Positions 8,137 through 15,885 of a DNA stretch of 64,000 nucleotides are shown piece by piece. Origin of the DNA: Candidatus Acutalibacter stercorigallinarum. GTDB taxonomy: Bacteria > Bacillota > Clostridia > Oscillospirales > Acutalibacteraceae. Below the pieces are notes generated by a model. The model had not been told where the DNA came from, did no database searches, and saw nothing but the letters and a program-made list of their open reading frames with translations. The translations under genes and the position numbers were made by a program. Where the stretch lies: positions 24,345-88,344 of the forward strand of contig DXIW01000021.1 in assembly GCA_019112625.1 (NCBI GenBank). The letters run 5' to 3'. How positions within the stretch are numbered: position 1 is the first letter of the stretch; each line of letters begins with the position of its first letter.

Positions 8137-10557
8137 TTAATGGAAGGGGTTGGCGCCGCTGGCCAGGGCCAGGCGGAGCACGTTCTTCGCGCCGCGCTGG
8201 AGCTCGCCCAGGGTGAGGCCGTTTTCCCTGGCGCAGGACTCCTCCGGGGCCGGGTCGGCGTCGGTGGCAGGGGGGAAGCCCTCTGAGGGCCGGGCGCCGG
8301 GCATGAGCACGTCCACCTGGGCCCGGATGCGGTAGGCGCTGTCCCATACGTCGGGGAAGTCCGGGTCCGGGCTGGGGCGCATCCACCAGTCGGTCATGAC
8401 GCAGCCCTCATAGCCCCACTCGCCCCGGAGGACGGTGGTGCACAGGTCGTAGTTGTAGTGGCTCCACACGCCGTTGACCTTGTTGTAGCTGGACATGATG
8501 GTGTGGGGGGCGGCCTCTTTCACACAGATCTCGAAGCCCTTCAGGTAGATCTCCCGCAGGGCCCGCTGGGAGACCCGGGAGTCGTTATAGTTGCGGTTGG
8601 TCTCCTGGTTGTTGCAGGCGAAGTGCTTGGGGCAGGCGGAGACGCCGCTCTTCTGCAGGCCCCGCACAAAGGCCGCGGCGGTCTTGCCGGTGACCAGGGG
8701 GTCCTCGGAGAAGTACTCGAAGTTGCGGCCGCACAGGGGGTTGCGGTGGATGTTCATGCCGGGGCCCAGGAGGATGTGGGTGCCCTTCTGCTTCATCTCC
8801 CGGCCCACGCACTGGTACAGGCGGCTCACCAGGTCCGGGTCCCAGGTGCAGGCCAGGGAGGTGCCGTTGGGCATGAGGGAGCAGTAGAACTGCAGCCGGA
8901 TGCCCGAGGGGCCGTCGGTGGTGATGACAGGGGGCACGCCCAGGTCCCGCAGGCGCTGGGTGACGCCCACCATGGCGCCGGCGTTGCCCTTGGCCCCCAG
9001 AGGGCTGTCCATGATCAGGTCGCCGCGGCTGAGAGCGGAGAGGTCCTCCACGGTCAGCTGGGCGATGAAGTCCTCCAGGGTGGCGGAACCCGCGGCCACC
9101 TCCTGGAAGGTGATGCCCCGGTCGCCGGTGTAGGGGATGGGCTGGGGCAGGTTCTGCACCACCCGGTCCTTGAGGGAGCGGGTGGGGGCGGGCAGGGGCT
9201 CAAAGGCCTTCTGGCCGTCCCGGTTGACCATGCGGTCAAAGCCGTGGGCGGGGTCGGGCGGGCAGACCTCCTGCAGGCGCTGGATCACCCGCAGCTCCGG
9301 CAGGGCAAAGCTGCCCACCTGGGGGGCCTGGCGCACGTTGGCCCCGGCGTAGACCTGGTACTCGCCGGCCTCCGCCACCCAGGCGGAGGGCCACCCGGTG
9401 ACGCCGCTGTCGTCGAAGCTGGCGGCGGCGTACAGGGGGAAGGCGATCTCCAGGGACTGGCTCTCGCCGGGCTGGAGCAGGCGGGTTTTTTCGAAGCCCA
9501 CCAGTACCCGGCTGGCCTTGCCCAGCTTGCCCTGGGGGGCCTGGACATAGACCTGGAGCACGTCCCGGCCGGGGCGGCTGCCGGTGTTTTTCACCTGGGC
9601 CCGCAGGATATAGGTATCCCCCTGGGCCTCTACCGAGGCGCCGGAGGTCTCGAACGTGGTGTAGGACAGGCCGTAGCCAAAGGGGAACTGCACCACATCG
9701 GGCTGGAAGGTCTCGAAGTAGCGGTAGCCCACAAAGATGTCCTCGGTGTAGTTGTTGTAGTCCTCCCCCAGGAAGTCCTTGGCGCTGGGGTAATCCTCGT
9801 AGCGGTAGGCGATGGTGTCGGTCAGGCGGCCGCAGGCGTCCACCTTGCCGGTGAGCACGTCCGCCGCGGCGTGGCCGCTCTCCATGCCGCCCTGCCACAC
9901 CAGCAGGGCGCTGTGGATGGAGTACTGCTCCAGCCAGGAGAGGTCCATGACGCTGCCGATGTCCAGCAGCACCACGGTCTTTTCAAAGGCGGCGGTCACC
10001 TGGGAGAGGAGCTTCCGCTCATCCTCGGTGAGGTAGTAGCTGCCGGGCTCCAGGGCGTTTTCCCGGGACTCGCCGGCCGCGCGGCCGATGACCAGCAGGG
10101 CGGTCCTGCACCGGGAGGCGGCGGCCTGCACCTGGCTGTCCTCCAGGGGCATCTCCTCAAAGTAGCGGGGCCAGTTGCCCCAGAAGCCCGGGTCGGGGAC
10201 GTTTTCCGCGCTCCACTTCGCGTAGAGGTTGGCCAGCTCCTGATCCACGGGCACCCCGGCGTCCCGGAGGCCGTCCATCAGGTTGACGGTATAGGGCGGG
10301 TTCACGTCGCCGCCGGAGCCGTAGCCCACGTAGAACCAATCCACCTGCACCCGGCCAAAGACGGCCACGGGCTCCTGGGTGGAGAGGGGCAGGGCGGCGT
10401 TGTCGTTTTTCAGCAGCACAGCGCCCTCGGCGCCGGCCAGGCGGCACAGGGCGGGTAGGCGGCTCTCCACCACCTTCTCGCCCCAGACCACCTTCCTGGT
10501 CTCCTGGGCAAGCTCGTCCAGTACGGGCTGGTCCTTTTTCTTCTCCTTCTCGTTCAA
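8137..10557 (-). CDS. GH3 beta-glucosidase-type enzyme with swapped domain order
   Basis: Cytoplasmic glycoside hydrolase of 806 residues. The start is the TTG at 10557, eight bases after AAAGGAGG; the track ORF runs into the promoter. Domain order is reversed relative to most GH3 enzymes: the C-terminal sandwich comes first (EGAVLLKNDNAALPL), then a fibronectin-like part (FGYGLSYTTFE), then the TIM barrel (TTDGPSGIRLQ, NFEYFSEDP, KHFACNNQE) with the nucleophile Asp in GCVMTDWW (about residue 723). This arrangement is known in Ruminococcus albus and Butyrivibrio beta-glucosidases. No signal peptide, so it acts on imported glycosides. Monocistronic with its own promoter and terminator. Confidence 0.92.
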   Translation of the reverse strand: MNEKEKKKDQPVLDELAQETRKVVWGEKVVESRLPALCRLAGAEGAVLLKNDNAALPLSTQEPVAVFGRVQVDWFYVGYGSGGDVNPPYTVNLMDGLRDAGVPVDQELANLYAKWSAENVPDPGFWGNWPRYFEEMPLEDSQVQAAASRCRTALLVIGRAAGESRENALEPGSYYLTEDERKLLSQVTAAFEKTVVLLDIGSVMDLSWLEQYSIHSALLVWQGGMESGHAAADVLTGKVDACGRLTDTIAYRYEDYPSAKDFLGEDYNNYTEDIFVGYRYFETFQPDVVQFPFGYGLSYTTFETSGASVEAQGDTYILRAQVKNTGSRPGRDVLQVYVQAPQGKLGKASRVLVGFEKTRLLQPGESQSLEIAFPLYAAASFDDSGVTGWPSAWVAEAGEYQVYAGANVRQAPQVGSFALPELRVIQRLQEVCPPDPAHGFDRMVNRDGQKAFEPLPAPTRSLKDRVVQNLPQPIPYTGDRGITFQEVAAGSATLEDFIAQLTVEDLSALSRGDLIMDSPLGAKGNAGAMVGVTQRLRDLGVPPVITTDGPSGIRLQFYCSLMPNGTSLACTWDPDLVSRLYQCVGREMKQKGTHILLGPGMNIHRNPLCGRNFEYFSEDPLVTGKTAAAFVRGLQKSGVSACPKHFACNNQETNRNYNDSRVSQRALREIYLKGFEICVKEAAPHTIMSSYNKVNGVWSHYNYDLCTTVLRGEWGYEGCVMTDWWMRPSPDPDFPDVWDSAYRIRAQVDVLMPGARPSEGFPPATDADPAPEESCARENGLTLGELQRGAKNVLRLALASGANPFH

Positions 10558-10599
10558 AGCAGCTTCCTCCTTTATCCGTGGTGTGCTGGGTCTGGTTTT

Positions 10600-10628
10600 A
10601 TAATAAAGGATACCGCTGCCGCCGTCAA
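10600..10628 (-). promoter_or_regulatory. Sigma-A-type promoter of the GH3 gene
   Basis: Minus strand TTGACG, 17-base spacer, TATTAT, about 43 bases before the TTG start. Close to consensus in all three elements. Confidence 0.8.
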
Positions 10629-10732
10629 GGACTAAAATGTGCGAAGTGCAGCAATTTCTCAATAATCACGCAAAAAAACAATGCAATATGCGAAAATAGA
10701 ATTTTGCCGGGGAAGAAGGGGGGAGACATGGG

Positions 10733-10761
10733 AAAAGGCCGGGGGTCTCTCCCGGCCTTTT
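10733..10761 (-). terminator. Terminator of the ABC/lipoprotein operon
   Basis: AAAAGGCCGGG stem with a 7-base loop and complement, giving a T-run on the minus strand just past the stop at 10780. Confidence 0.85.
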
Positions 10762-10779
10762 GCGCGCGGAATGGGCGGG

Positions 10780-11424
10780 CTATCCGCCCTGGCGGACCGC
10801 GATGGCCTTCCGCAGGGGGAACTCGCTGACGCAGAAAAGAAAGGTCTCCTCCTCCATCCGCTGGGCCAGGGCGGTGGGGGCGGCGCTGGCGTCCAGGGGC
10901 ATGGGGGTAAAGGGGATGGTGATGTCCACGGTGGAGTCGGGCCGCAGGCGGAAGCCCATCTCGCCGGTGAAATTCTCGTCCATCAACCCCCAGAGGGAAT
11001 AGTCCACGGGGATCTTCAACGCGCCGTGGTAGAGGGCGTAGTGGATCGCCATGAGGGCCCCTTCCTCGTTGCCGGTGTTGGAGACGGTGACGTGGAGCAG
11101 GTAGGTGTAGGGCGGGGCGGTGTACCCGCCGGTATAGCCGAAGTCCTCCGGGGAGGCCCCCAGGCTCTCCAAGAAGGGGCCGTACTCCACCAGCTCCGCG
11201 CTGTTTACGGTGATGGCGTAGCCGTCGGGGTTCTCCGCGGCGTCGGCGAAGAAGTTGCCGCCCAGCTCCACCGTCTCCCCCATGGGGTGGACCTCCACCG
11301 GCTGGTCCAGCTTGCGGCGGTTGGTCTGCACAGCACTGTACAGGCAGAGGGCGGCGAACAGGGCGGCCAGGAGGAGCACGGCGAAAAGGGCCGCCCGGGC
11401 GGGCAGGGAGCGCTGCGGTTTCAT
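10780..11424 (-). CDS. Membrane-anchored protein of unknown function in ABC operon
   Basis: A 214-residue protein with a single N-terminal membrane segment (ALFAVLLLAALFAALCLYSAV) and an extracytoplasmic beta-rich domain. It is the last gene of the operon; its ATG overlaps the ATPase stop (ATGA). Similar single-pass partners (DUF4352/DUF5028-like) occur beside small ABC-2 systems in Clostridia, but I cannot name the family securely. The location implies an accessory role in the transporter or in self-protection. No catalytic motif was recognised. Confidence 0.75.
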   Translation of the reverse strand: MKPQRSLPARAALFAVLLLAALFAALCLYSAVQTNRRKLDQPVEVHPMGETVELGGNFFADAAENPDGYAITVNSAELVEYGPFLESLGASPEDFGYTGGYTAPPYTYLLHVTVSNTGNEEGALMAIHYALYHGALKIPVDYSLWGLMDENFTGEMGFRLRPDSTVDITIPFTPMPLDASAAPTALAQRMEEETFLFCVSEFPLRKAIAVRQGG

Positions 11425-12080
11425 GGGCAGGCACCGCCTTTCCCGGGGCGGGAGCCGGTCACCCGGCCGGCGGCCAGGGAGAAGATCTCTCCGGCCAGGT
11501 CCTCCAGCAGAGCGCCGTCGTGGCTGGCCAGCACCACCGTGGCCCCTCTGTCCCGCTCCTCCCGAAGGATGGCCTTTACCAGCTCCACGCCGCTCTCGTC
11601 CAGGGCGTTGGTGGGCTCGTCCAGCAGCAGGAGGCCGGGGCGCTCCAGGATGGCGGCGGCGATGCCCAGCCGCTGCTTCATCCCCAGGGAGTACTTCCGG
11701 TACTTTTTGCCCTGGGCGTCCTGAAGGCCCACCCGGGCCAGGGCGGTCTCGATGTCCCGGGGCCCGGCGGTCCCTTTTACGGCGGCCAGCAGCCGGAGGT
11801 TGTCATAGCCGGTGTAGGAGGGGAGGAAGGCGGGGGCTTCCAGCAGGACCCCGAGAGAAGGGGGGAAGGCCGCGTCTTTCCCCAGGACGGCGCCGTCCAC
11901 CACCACACAGCCCTCGGTGGGGTAGATGAGGCCGGCGATGAGGCGCAGCAGCATGGTCTTGCCGGAGCCGTTGACGCCCTGGAGGCCGGTGATCTGGCCT
12001 GTGGGGAACCGGCAGCTGACATGGTCGATGACGGCGGCGCCCCCGATGACCTTCGTCACCTGGTCGAACACGATGGACAT
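11421..12080 (-). CDS. ABC transporter ATPase, BcrA-like
   Basis: ATPase of the neighbouring two permeases, 219 residues from the ATG at 12080 (AGGAGG seven bases upstream); the track ORF runs on into permease DNA. Walker A is GVNGSGKT, the signature is reduced to YSLGMKQRL (usual LSGGM replaced, as in many BcrA-type ATPases), Walker B is LLLLDEPTNALD, and the switch is LASHD. Length is short but complete. It probably powers export of a peptide or lipid-linked compound, or acts in resistance; the substrate is unknown. Confidence 0.9.
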   Translation of the reverse strand: MSIVFDQVTKVIGGAAVIDHVSCRFPTGQITGLQGVNGSGKTMLLRLIAGLIYPTEGCVVVDGAVLGKDAAFPPSLGVLLEAPAFLPSYTGYDNLRLLAAVKGTAGPRDIETALARVGLQDAQGKKYRKYSLGMKQRLGIAAAILERPGLLLLDEPTNALDESGVELVKAILREERDRGATVVLASHDGALLEDLAGEIFSLAAGRVTGSRPGKGGACP

Positions 12081-12082
12081 GG

Positions 12083-12907
12083 TCAGTCCTCCTTTTGTAG
12101 GATGTCTGTCTTGCGGAAGAGGGCGGCCCCCAGGGCGGCGCTCAGGACCATGAGGGCGGCGGTGAGCAGCAGGCCGGCCCCCAGGGACACCCCGTGCTCC
12201 ATGACTTTGCTGCTGCGCAGGGCCATGGCGTAATTCCCCAGAAGCAGCGGGGAGGGGCAGTAGGCCGAAACAATCATCACCACAATGGACACCACATAGC
12301 TGAGGGTGGGACGGAGGATGAGGCAGAGAAGCATTTGCACCAGGCTGAGGGACAGGGTCACCAGCAGGGGCAGCAGGGTGAGCTCCAAGGCCATGTCCCA
12401 GGGGGAGCCGGCGGCCTGCGGAAGCCCCGCCGCCAGCAGCCCCGGCAGGGCGGGGGAGACCGTCAGGGTCCAGGCGGCGCCCCGCAGGCTGGCCCACAGG
12501 AACACCGCGGCCCAGGCGATGAGGTAAAAGAGCACCACCGCCGCGGCGTTCCAAAGGCACTTGGAGAGCCACCAGGCCGTCCTGTTCCCGGCGCGCAGAA
12601 GCAGCTGCTGGCCCAGGCCCCCCAAGTCGCCGCGCAGGTAGGGCAGGGTGAAGAACAGAATGCCCAGGTGGAGGAGGAGCCACAGGAAGGGCGCCTGGAA
12701 CAGGCCCCGGGGAGGCTCCATCCCGCCGAAGAGGCACAGCAGGTAGTCGCCCCAGGTGCCGGTGCCCAGCTCCAGGGCCCGGAGCCGGACGGAGCACTCC
12801 AGGGAAGCCAGGGTGAGGAAGGCCGCCCAGACCAGGTATTTGGCCCACATGCCCCGCCGCCACAGGCCCACGGTCAGGTCGAACCGGAGGAGGCTAGAGG
12901 CTTTCAT
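12083..12907 (-). CDS. ABC-2-type permease
   Basis: Polytopic membrane protein of 274 residues with about six hydrophobic segments (for example YLVWAAFLTLASL, VVLFYLIAWAAVFLWASL, YVVSIVVMIVSA). It overlaps the upstream permease by 14 bases and ends two bases before the ATPase start, so the two permeases and the ATPase are one unit. No extracytoplasmic domain of note. Substrate unknown. Confidence 0.83.
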   Translation of the reverse strand: MKASSLLRFDLTVGLWRRGMWAKYLVWAAFLTLASLECSVRLRALELGTGTWGDYLLCLFGGMEPPRGLFQAPFLWLLLHLGILFFTLPYLRGDLGGLGQQLLLRAGNRTAWWLSKCLWNAAAVVLFYLIAWAAVFLWASLRGAAWTLTVSPALPGLLAAGLPQAAGSPWDMALELTLLPLLVTLSLSLVQMLLCLILRPTLSYVVSIVVMIVSAYCPSPLLLGNYAMALRSSKVMEHGVSLGAGLLLTAALMVLSAALGAALFRKTDILQKED

Positions 12908-13781
12908 GGCGCACCCCCCGGAAGCAGACGGTGAGCAGGACGAAGGCCAGCAGCAGGGCGGTCACCAGGGCCACCGCCCAGCCCATGACCTGGTAGTGGG
13001 GGACCTGGGGGTGGAGAAAGTAGGAGGGCACCCACTCCACCGGCGCGGCGGCGGCCCAGGCGGTGTACAGGGCGTTCTCGCCGTAGCCCGCCGCCAACGT
13101 CAGCAGGAAGGGGACGAACACCACCGCCAGCACGCTGGGGACGTAAAATCCCACCGCGAAGCTGAGCAGGGCAAAGACCCCGCCGTAGAACACGTCCAGC
13201 ACAGCGTAGAGAAGCACGTACAGCCCCGGGGCGGTGAAGTACAGGTCAGCCCAGAGGTTGCCGAAATAGATGTGGTTGTAAAAGTTGTAGCCCGCGAAGG
13301 GGGTGACCAGGGGCACCTTCGCCAGCACCAGCAGCAGGTTGACCCCCAGGCTGACTGCCACCGCCCCGGCCCCGGAGAGGAACACGGCCAGGGCCTTGCC
13401 CGCCAGGTACGTTTTCTTGTCCACCCGGGTGTAGATGTTTTTCAGGTAGCCGCTTTTGCGCTCGGTACAGTAGGACCAGCTGAAGGGTAGGGCCGCCCCC
13501 ACAGGCAGCAGCGCGTAGAACAGGGCGGCGGCCAGGGAGAGGTCGTCCCCGCCCACCCAGGAGTTGTAAAAGGTGAACAGGGGCAGGTCCGGGTTGTGGG
13601 CGAGCTGGCCGTCCACCTGGTTGGCCAGGACCTGGCCGGGGTTGTAGGAGGCCCGGACCTCAATCATATAGACGGCACTGAGGACGGAAAACAGGAGCAG
13701 CAGGGCCGTGCCCAGCAGGAAAGCCTTGGAGCAGAAGGCCTTCCTGCACTCGGCCCCCGCCACCCGGAAGAAGGTTTTCAT
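12894..13781 (-). CDS. ABC-2-type permease
   Basis: Second permease of the system, 295 residues. An N-terminal segment (FLLGTALLLLFSVLSAVYMI), a roughly 60-residue outer loop, then five more segments. The start ATG follows GGAGGGCTGAG, overlapping the end of the lipoprotein gene region by only a base gap. It probably forms a heterodimeric channel with the 12083-12907 product. Confidence 0.83.
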   Translation of the reverse strand: MKTFFRVAGAECRKAFCSKAFLLGTALLLLFSVLSAVYMIEVRASYNPGQVLANQVDGQLAHNPDLPLFTFYNSWVGGDDLSLAAALFYALLPVGAALPFSWSYCTERKSGYLKNIYTRVDKKTYLAGKALAVFLSGAGAVAVSLGVNLLLVLAKVPLVTPFAGYNFYNHIYFGNLWADLYFTAPGLYVLLYAVLDVFYGGVFALLSFAVGFYVPSVLAVVFVPFLLTLAAGYGENALYTAWAAAAPVEWVPSYFLHPQVPHYQVMGWAVALVTALLLAFVLLTVCFRGVRHESL

Positions 13782-13782
13782 C

Positions 13783-14598
13783 TCAGCCCTCCTGTTCCGG
13801 GAAGAGGGCGAACAGCTTGCGGGTGGTGTCGCCGCTCATCTCCTGCTCCAGGGAGGGGGCCTCGTTGACCTCCAGGTAGACGTTTCCCCCCTCCACATAG
13901 GAGGGGCCGCAGAACAGCCCCAGCTGGAAGGTGACCGGTTCCCCCTCCTGGATGCGGTAGGCGAAGAAGTCGTGGCCCTTGTCCAGGTCCGGGTCGTCCT
14001 CCTGGGGGCGCAGGCTGAAATAGGTGGCGGCCGGGTACATCTCCTCCTCCATCTGCTGTGTCATTCGGTCCTGGAGGGCCACGCCGGAAAGCTCGCCGGC
14101 GTCGGCGATGATCGCCGCATCGCTCCCCGCCGGGGCGGTGTAGGAGGCCTCCAGCTCCACCAGCACGAAGGACATGTTCTCCAGGATCGCCTGGTCCTCG
14201 ATCTGACAGCCGTACAGGTCCACCCCGGATTCGTAGATGGAGCCGAAGGCTTCCGCGCCCTTCAGGGTGTAGGTGAGGCCCTGGGTGCCCCGCTCGATGG
14301 GGAGGTCCGCAAATTCCGGGTCATCGTAGTGCACGGTGTACACCCGGTAGGCGGAGAAGGACCCGCCCGGGCCCTTGATCTCCATGTCGTCCTCGGGGGC
14401 GGGGGGCACCACCACGTAGGGCCGCCCCTCGTCGGTGTAGCCGTCGATGCCGTCGTCCTCCGGGTCCGCGGCCTGCTGGACGGCCTGCTGGGCCTGTTGA
14501 ACGGTCTGCTGAATCTGTTCGTCCAGGGCTTTGTAGGAGCAGCCGGTGCAGAGGAGCATCGCGCCGGCGGCCAGCGCCAGGATGGGGCGTGATTTCAT
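13783..14598 (-). CDS. Lipoprotein of the ABC operon, unknown function
   Basis: A 271-residue predicted lipoprotein. The ATG at 14598 is nine bases after AGGAGG; the track TTG at 14607 abuts the ribosome site and is unlikely. Lipobox LCTGC. It then has a short Gln-rich coiled-coil-like helix (DEQIQQTVQQAQQAVQQ) and an acidic beta-rich domain without recognised motifs. As first gene of the operon it may capture substrate or act as an immunity-type sensor; that is inference from position. Confidence 0.8.
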   Translation of the reverse strand: MKSRPILALAAGAMLLCTGCSYKALDEQIQQTVQQAQQAVQQAADPEDDGIDGYTDEGRPYVVVPPAPEDDMEIKGPGGSFSAYRVYTVHYDDPEFADLPIERGTQGLTYTLKGAEAFGSIYESGVDLYGCQIEDQAILENMSFVLVELEASYTAPAGSDAAIIADAGELSGVALQDRMTQQMEEEMYPAATYFSLRPQEDDPDLDKGHDFFAYRIQEGEPVTFQLGLFCGPSYVEGGNVYLEVNEAPSLEQEMSGDTTRKLFALFPEQEG

Positions 14599-14703
14599 GG
14601 CAGTCAACCTCCTTTTTTTATTAGACGGAGGACGGGGACGGAAGGTAAGGCCCGGGGAAAATTTGTTTGCGGGATGGCGTGGGCGGCGGGAGGAAACTGC
14701 TTA

Positions 14704-14754
14704 TTGCCAAACCTGCCCCGCCCAGGTATAATACTCCAAAAGAACATTTTGGAG
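14704..14754 (+). promoter_or_regulatory. TetR promoter and overlapping operator
   Basis: TTGCCA, 17-base spacer, TATAAT, immediately followed by an inverted repeat CTCCAAAA-N5-TTTTGGAG at 14734-14754. The repeat covers the transcription start, so the TetR product very likely represses itself here. The divergent ABC operon starts 106 bases to the left of the promoter. Confidence 0.8.
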
Positions 14755-14771
14755 AGGCGGGAGGAGACGCT

Positions 14772-15320
14772 GTGCCCATGGACATGAAAGGGGTCATCGC
14801 CCAGGCGGCCATGACGCTGCTGCTGGAAAAGCATGTGAAAAAGCTGACGGTAAAGGACATCGTGGAGGAGTGCCACATCACCCGGCAGACCTTTTACTAC
14901 CACTTCGCCGACATCCCGGAGATGTTCCGGTGGATCTTGGAGCAGCAGGGCCAGCGGGTCCTGCTGGAGGCCAAGGCCCAGGAGGGCGGCAGGGAGGGCC
15001 TGCGCAGCATGTTCGTCATGGCGCTGGAGGCCATGCCCTACCTGCGCCGAGCGGAGCGCACCGCCTACGGCCGGGAGCTGCAGCAGCTGGTGGCCCAGTC
15101 CATCGAAAACATATTTGAGAAGGTCATCGAGGAGCGGGGGCTCTACGCCCAGTGCAGCCGCCCGGAGGTAAAGCTCATCGTCCGGTACCACGTGGGGGCT
15201 ATCCTGGGGCTGTTCCAGACCTGGACCGACGAGGACACCCAGCACCTGGACGACATCGTGGCCACCGTGTTCCAGCTGATGACCGAGGGCATCCCGCCAA
15301 AAGGGGAGACAAAGGAATAA
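14772..15320 (+). CDS. TetR/AcrR-family transcriptional regulator
   Basis: Repressor of 182 residues. The GTG at 14772 is seven bases after GGGAGG; the ATG at 14778 is the alternative, and the track start at 14667 lies upstream of the promoter. HTH: KLTVKDIVEECHITRQTFYYHF, the standard TetR pattern. The C-terminal part resembles the TetR_C (Dha-type) ligand domain. It is divergent from the lipoprotein/ABC operon and has a palindromic operator at its own start, so it probably controls both. Ligand unknown. Confidence 0.9.
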   Translation: MPMDMKGVIAQAAMTLLLEKHVKKLTVKDIVEECHITRQTFYYHFADIPEMFRWILEQQGQRVLLEAKAQEGGREGLRSMFVMALEAMPYLRRAERTAYGRELQQLVAQSIENIFEKVIEERGLYAQCSRPEVKLIVRYHVGAILGLFQTWTDEDTQHLDDIVATVFQLMTEGIPPKGETKE

Positions 15321-15337
15321 GATCGATTGACAGTTTT

Positions 15338-15374
15338 GCCGGCGTGTCAGGTTTTTTGACACGCCGGCTTTTGT
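15338..15374 (+). terminator. Intrinsic terminator of the TetR gene
   Basis: Perfect 12-base-pair stem GCCGGCGTGTCA with complement, loop GTTTTTT, followed by TTTTG. Confidence 0.88.
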
Positions 15375-15462
15375 GTCTGGACACAACGCGAAAACTGCAC
15401 ATGGACGGCTTCCCCCTTTGGAGGTACCATAGGGGCAGAATCAAAAGAAAGGGGAGAGCCGG

Positions 15463-15885
15463 ATGTCCCATGAGATTATGAGCGTAAAGCTGTGCGAGCT
15501 GGACGAGCGGATTGCAAGGCTTCACAGCCGGGTGCGGCTGACGGAGACCACGGACACCGCCGCCCTGCGCCGGGAAGTGAAATCCCTGGAGCGCCAGTGC
15601 GCGGAGACAGCCATGACACTGCGTCAGAAGCTGGGCTACACCAAAGGCACCATCGCTGGAGAGCTTTGTGAGACCTACGAAACCGCGGAAAACCGAATGG
15701 ACGGGATGCGGCGGCGCCTGGCGGGCATCATCGCCCGCAGCGAGGCCCCGGCGGAGGAGGAGACCCTGTTGGCGGAATACGCTCTGGACTTCGCCCTGCT
15801 GGCCGCCGACCGGGCGCTGCTGCTTTCCATGAAGGCCATCTGCGCCCAGCGGGACGCGGAACGAGAGGAGAGAAAACTGTCATGA
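15463..15885 (+). CDS. Small helical protein ahead of FtsH, unknown
   Basis: A 140-residue, almost entirely charged-helical protein; long heptad-like stretches (LDERIARLHSRVRL, LRREVKSLERQCAETAMTLRQ) suggest coiled coils. No signal or membrane segment. Its stop overlaps the FtsH ATG, so the two are translationally coupled. An adaptor or regulator of FtsH is a reasonable inference; no family recognised. Confidence 0.8.
   Translation: MSHEIMSVKLCELDERIARLHSRVRLTETTDTAALRREVKSLERQCAETAMTLRQKLGYTKGTIAGELCETYETAENRMDGMRRRLAGIIARSEAPAEEETLLAEYALDFALLAADRALLLSMKAICAQRDAEREERKLS

Noticed and set aside
8458-10458. 666-residue plus-strand ORF opposite the permuted GH3 gene
   Set aside because: Shadow frame; the minus strand has the full set of GH3 motifs, a promoter and a terminator.
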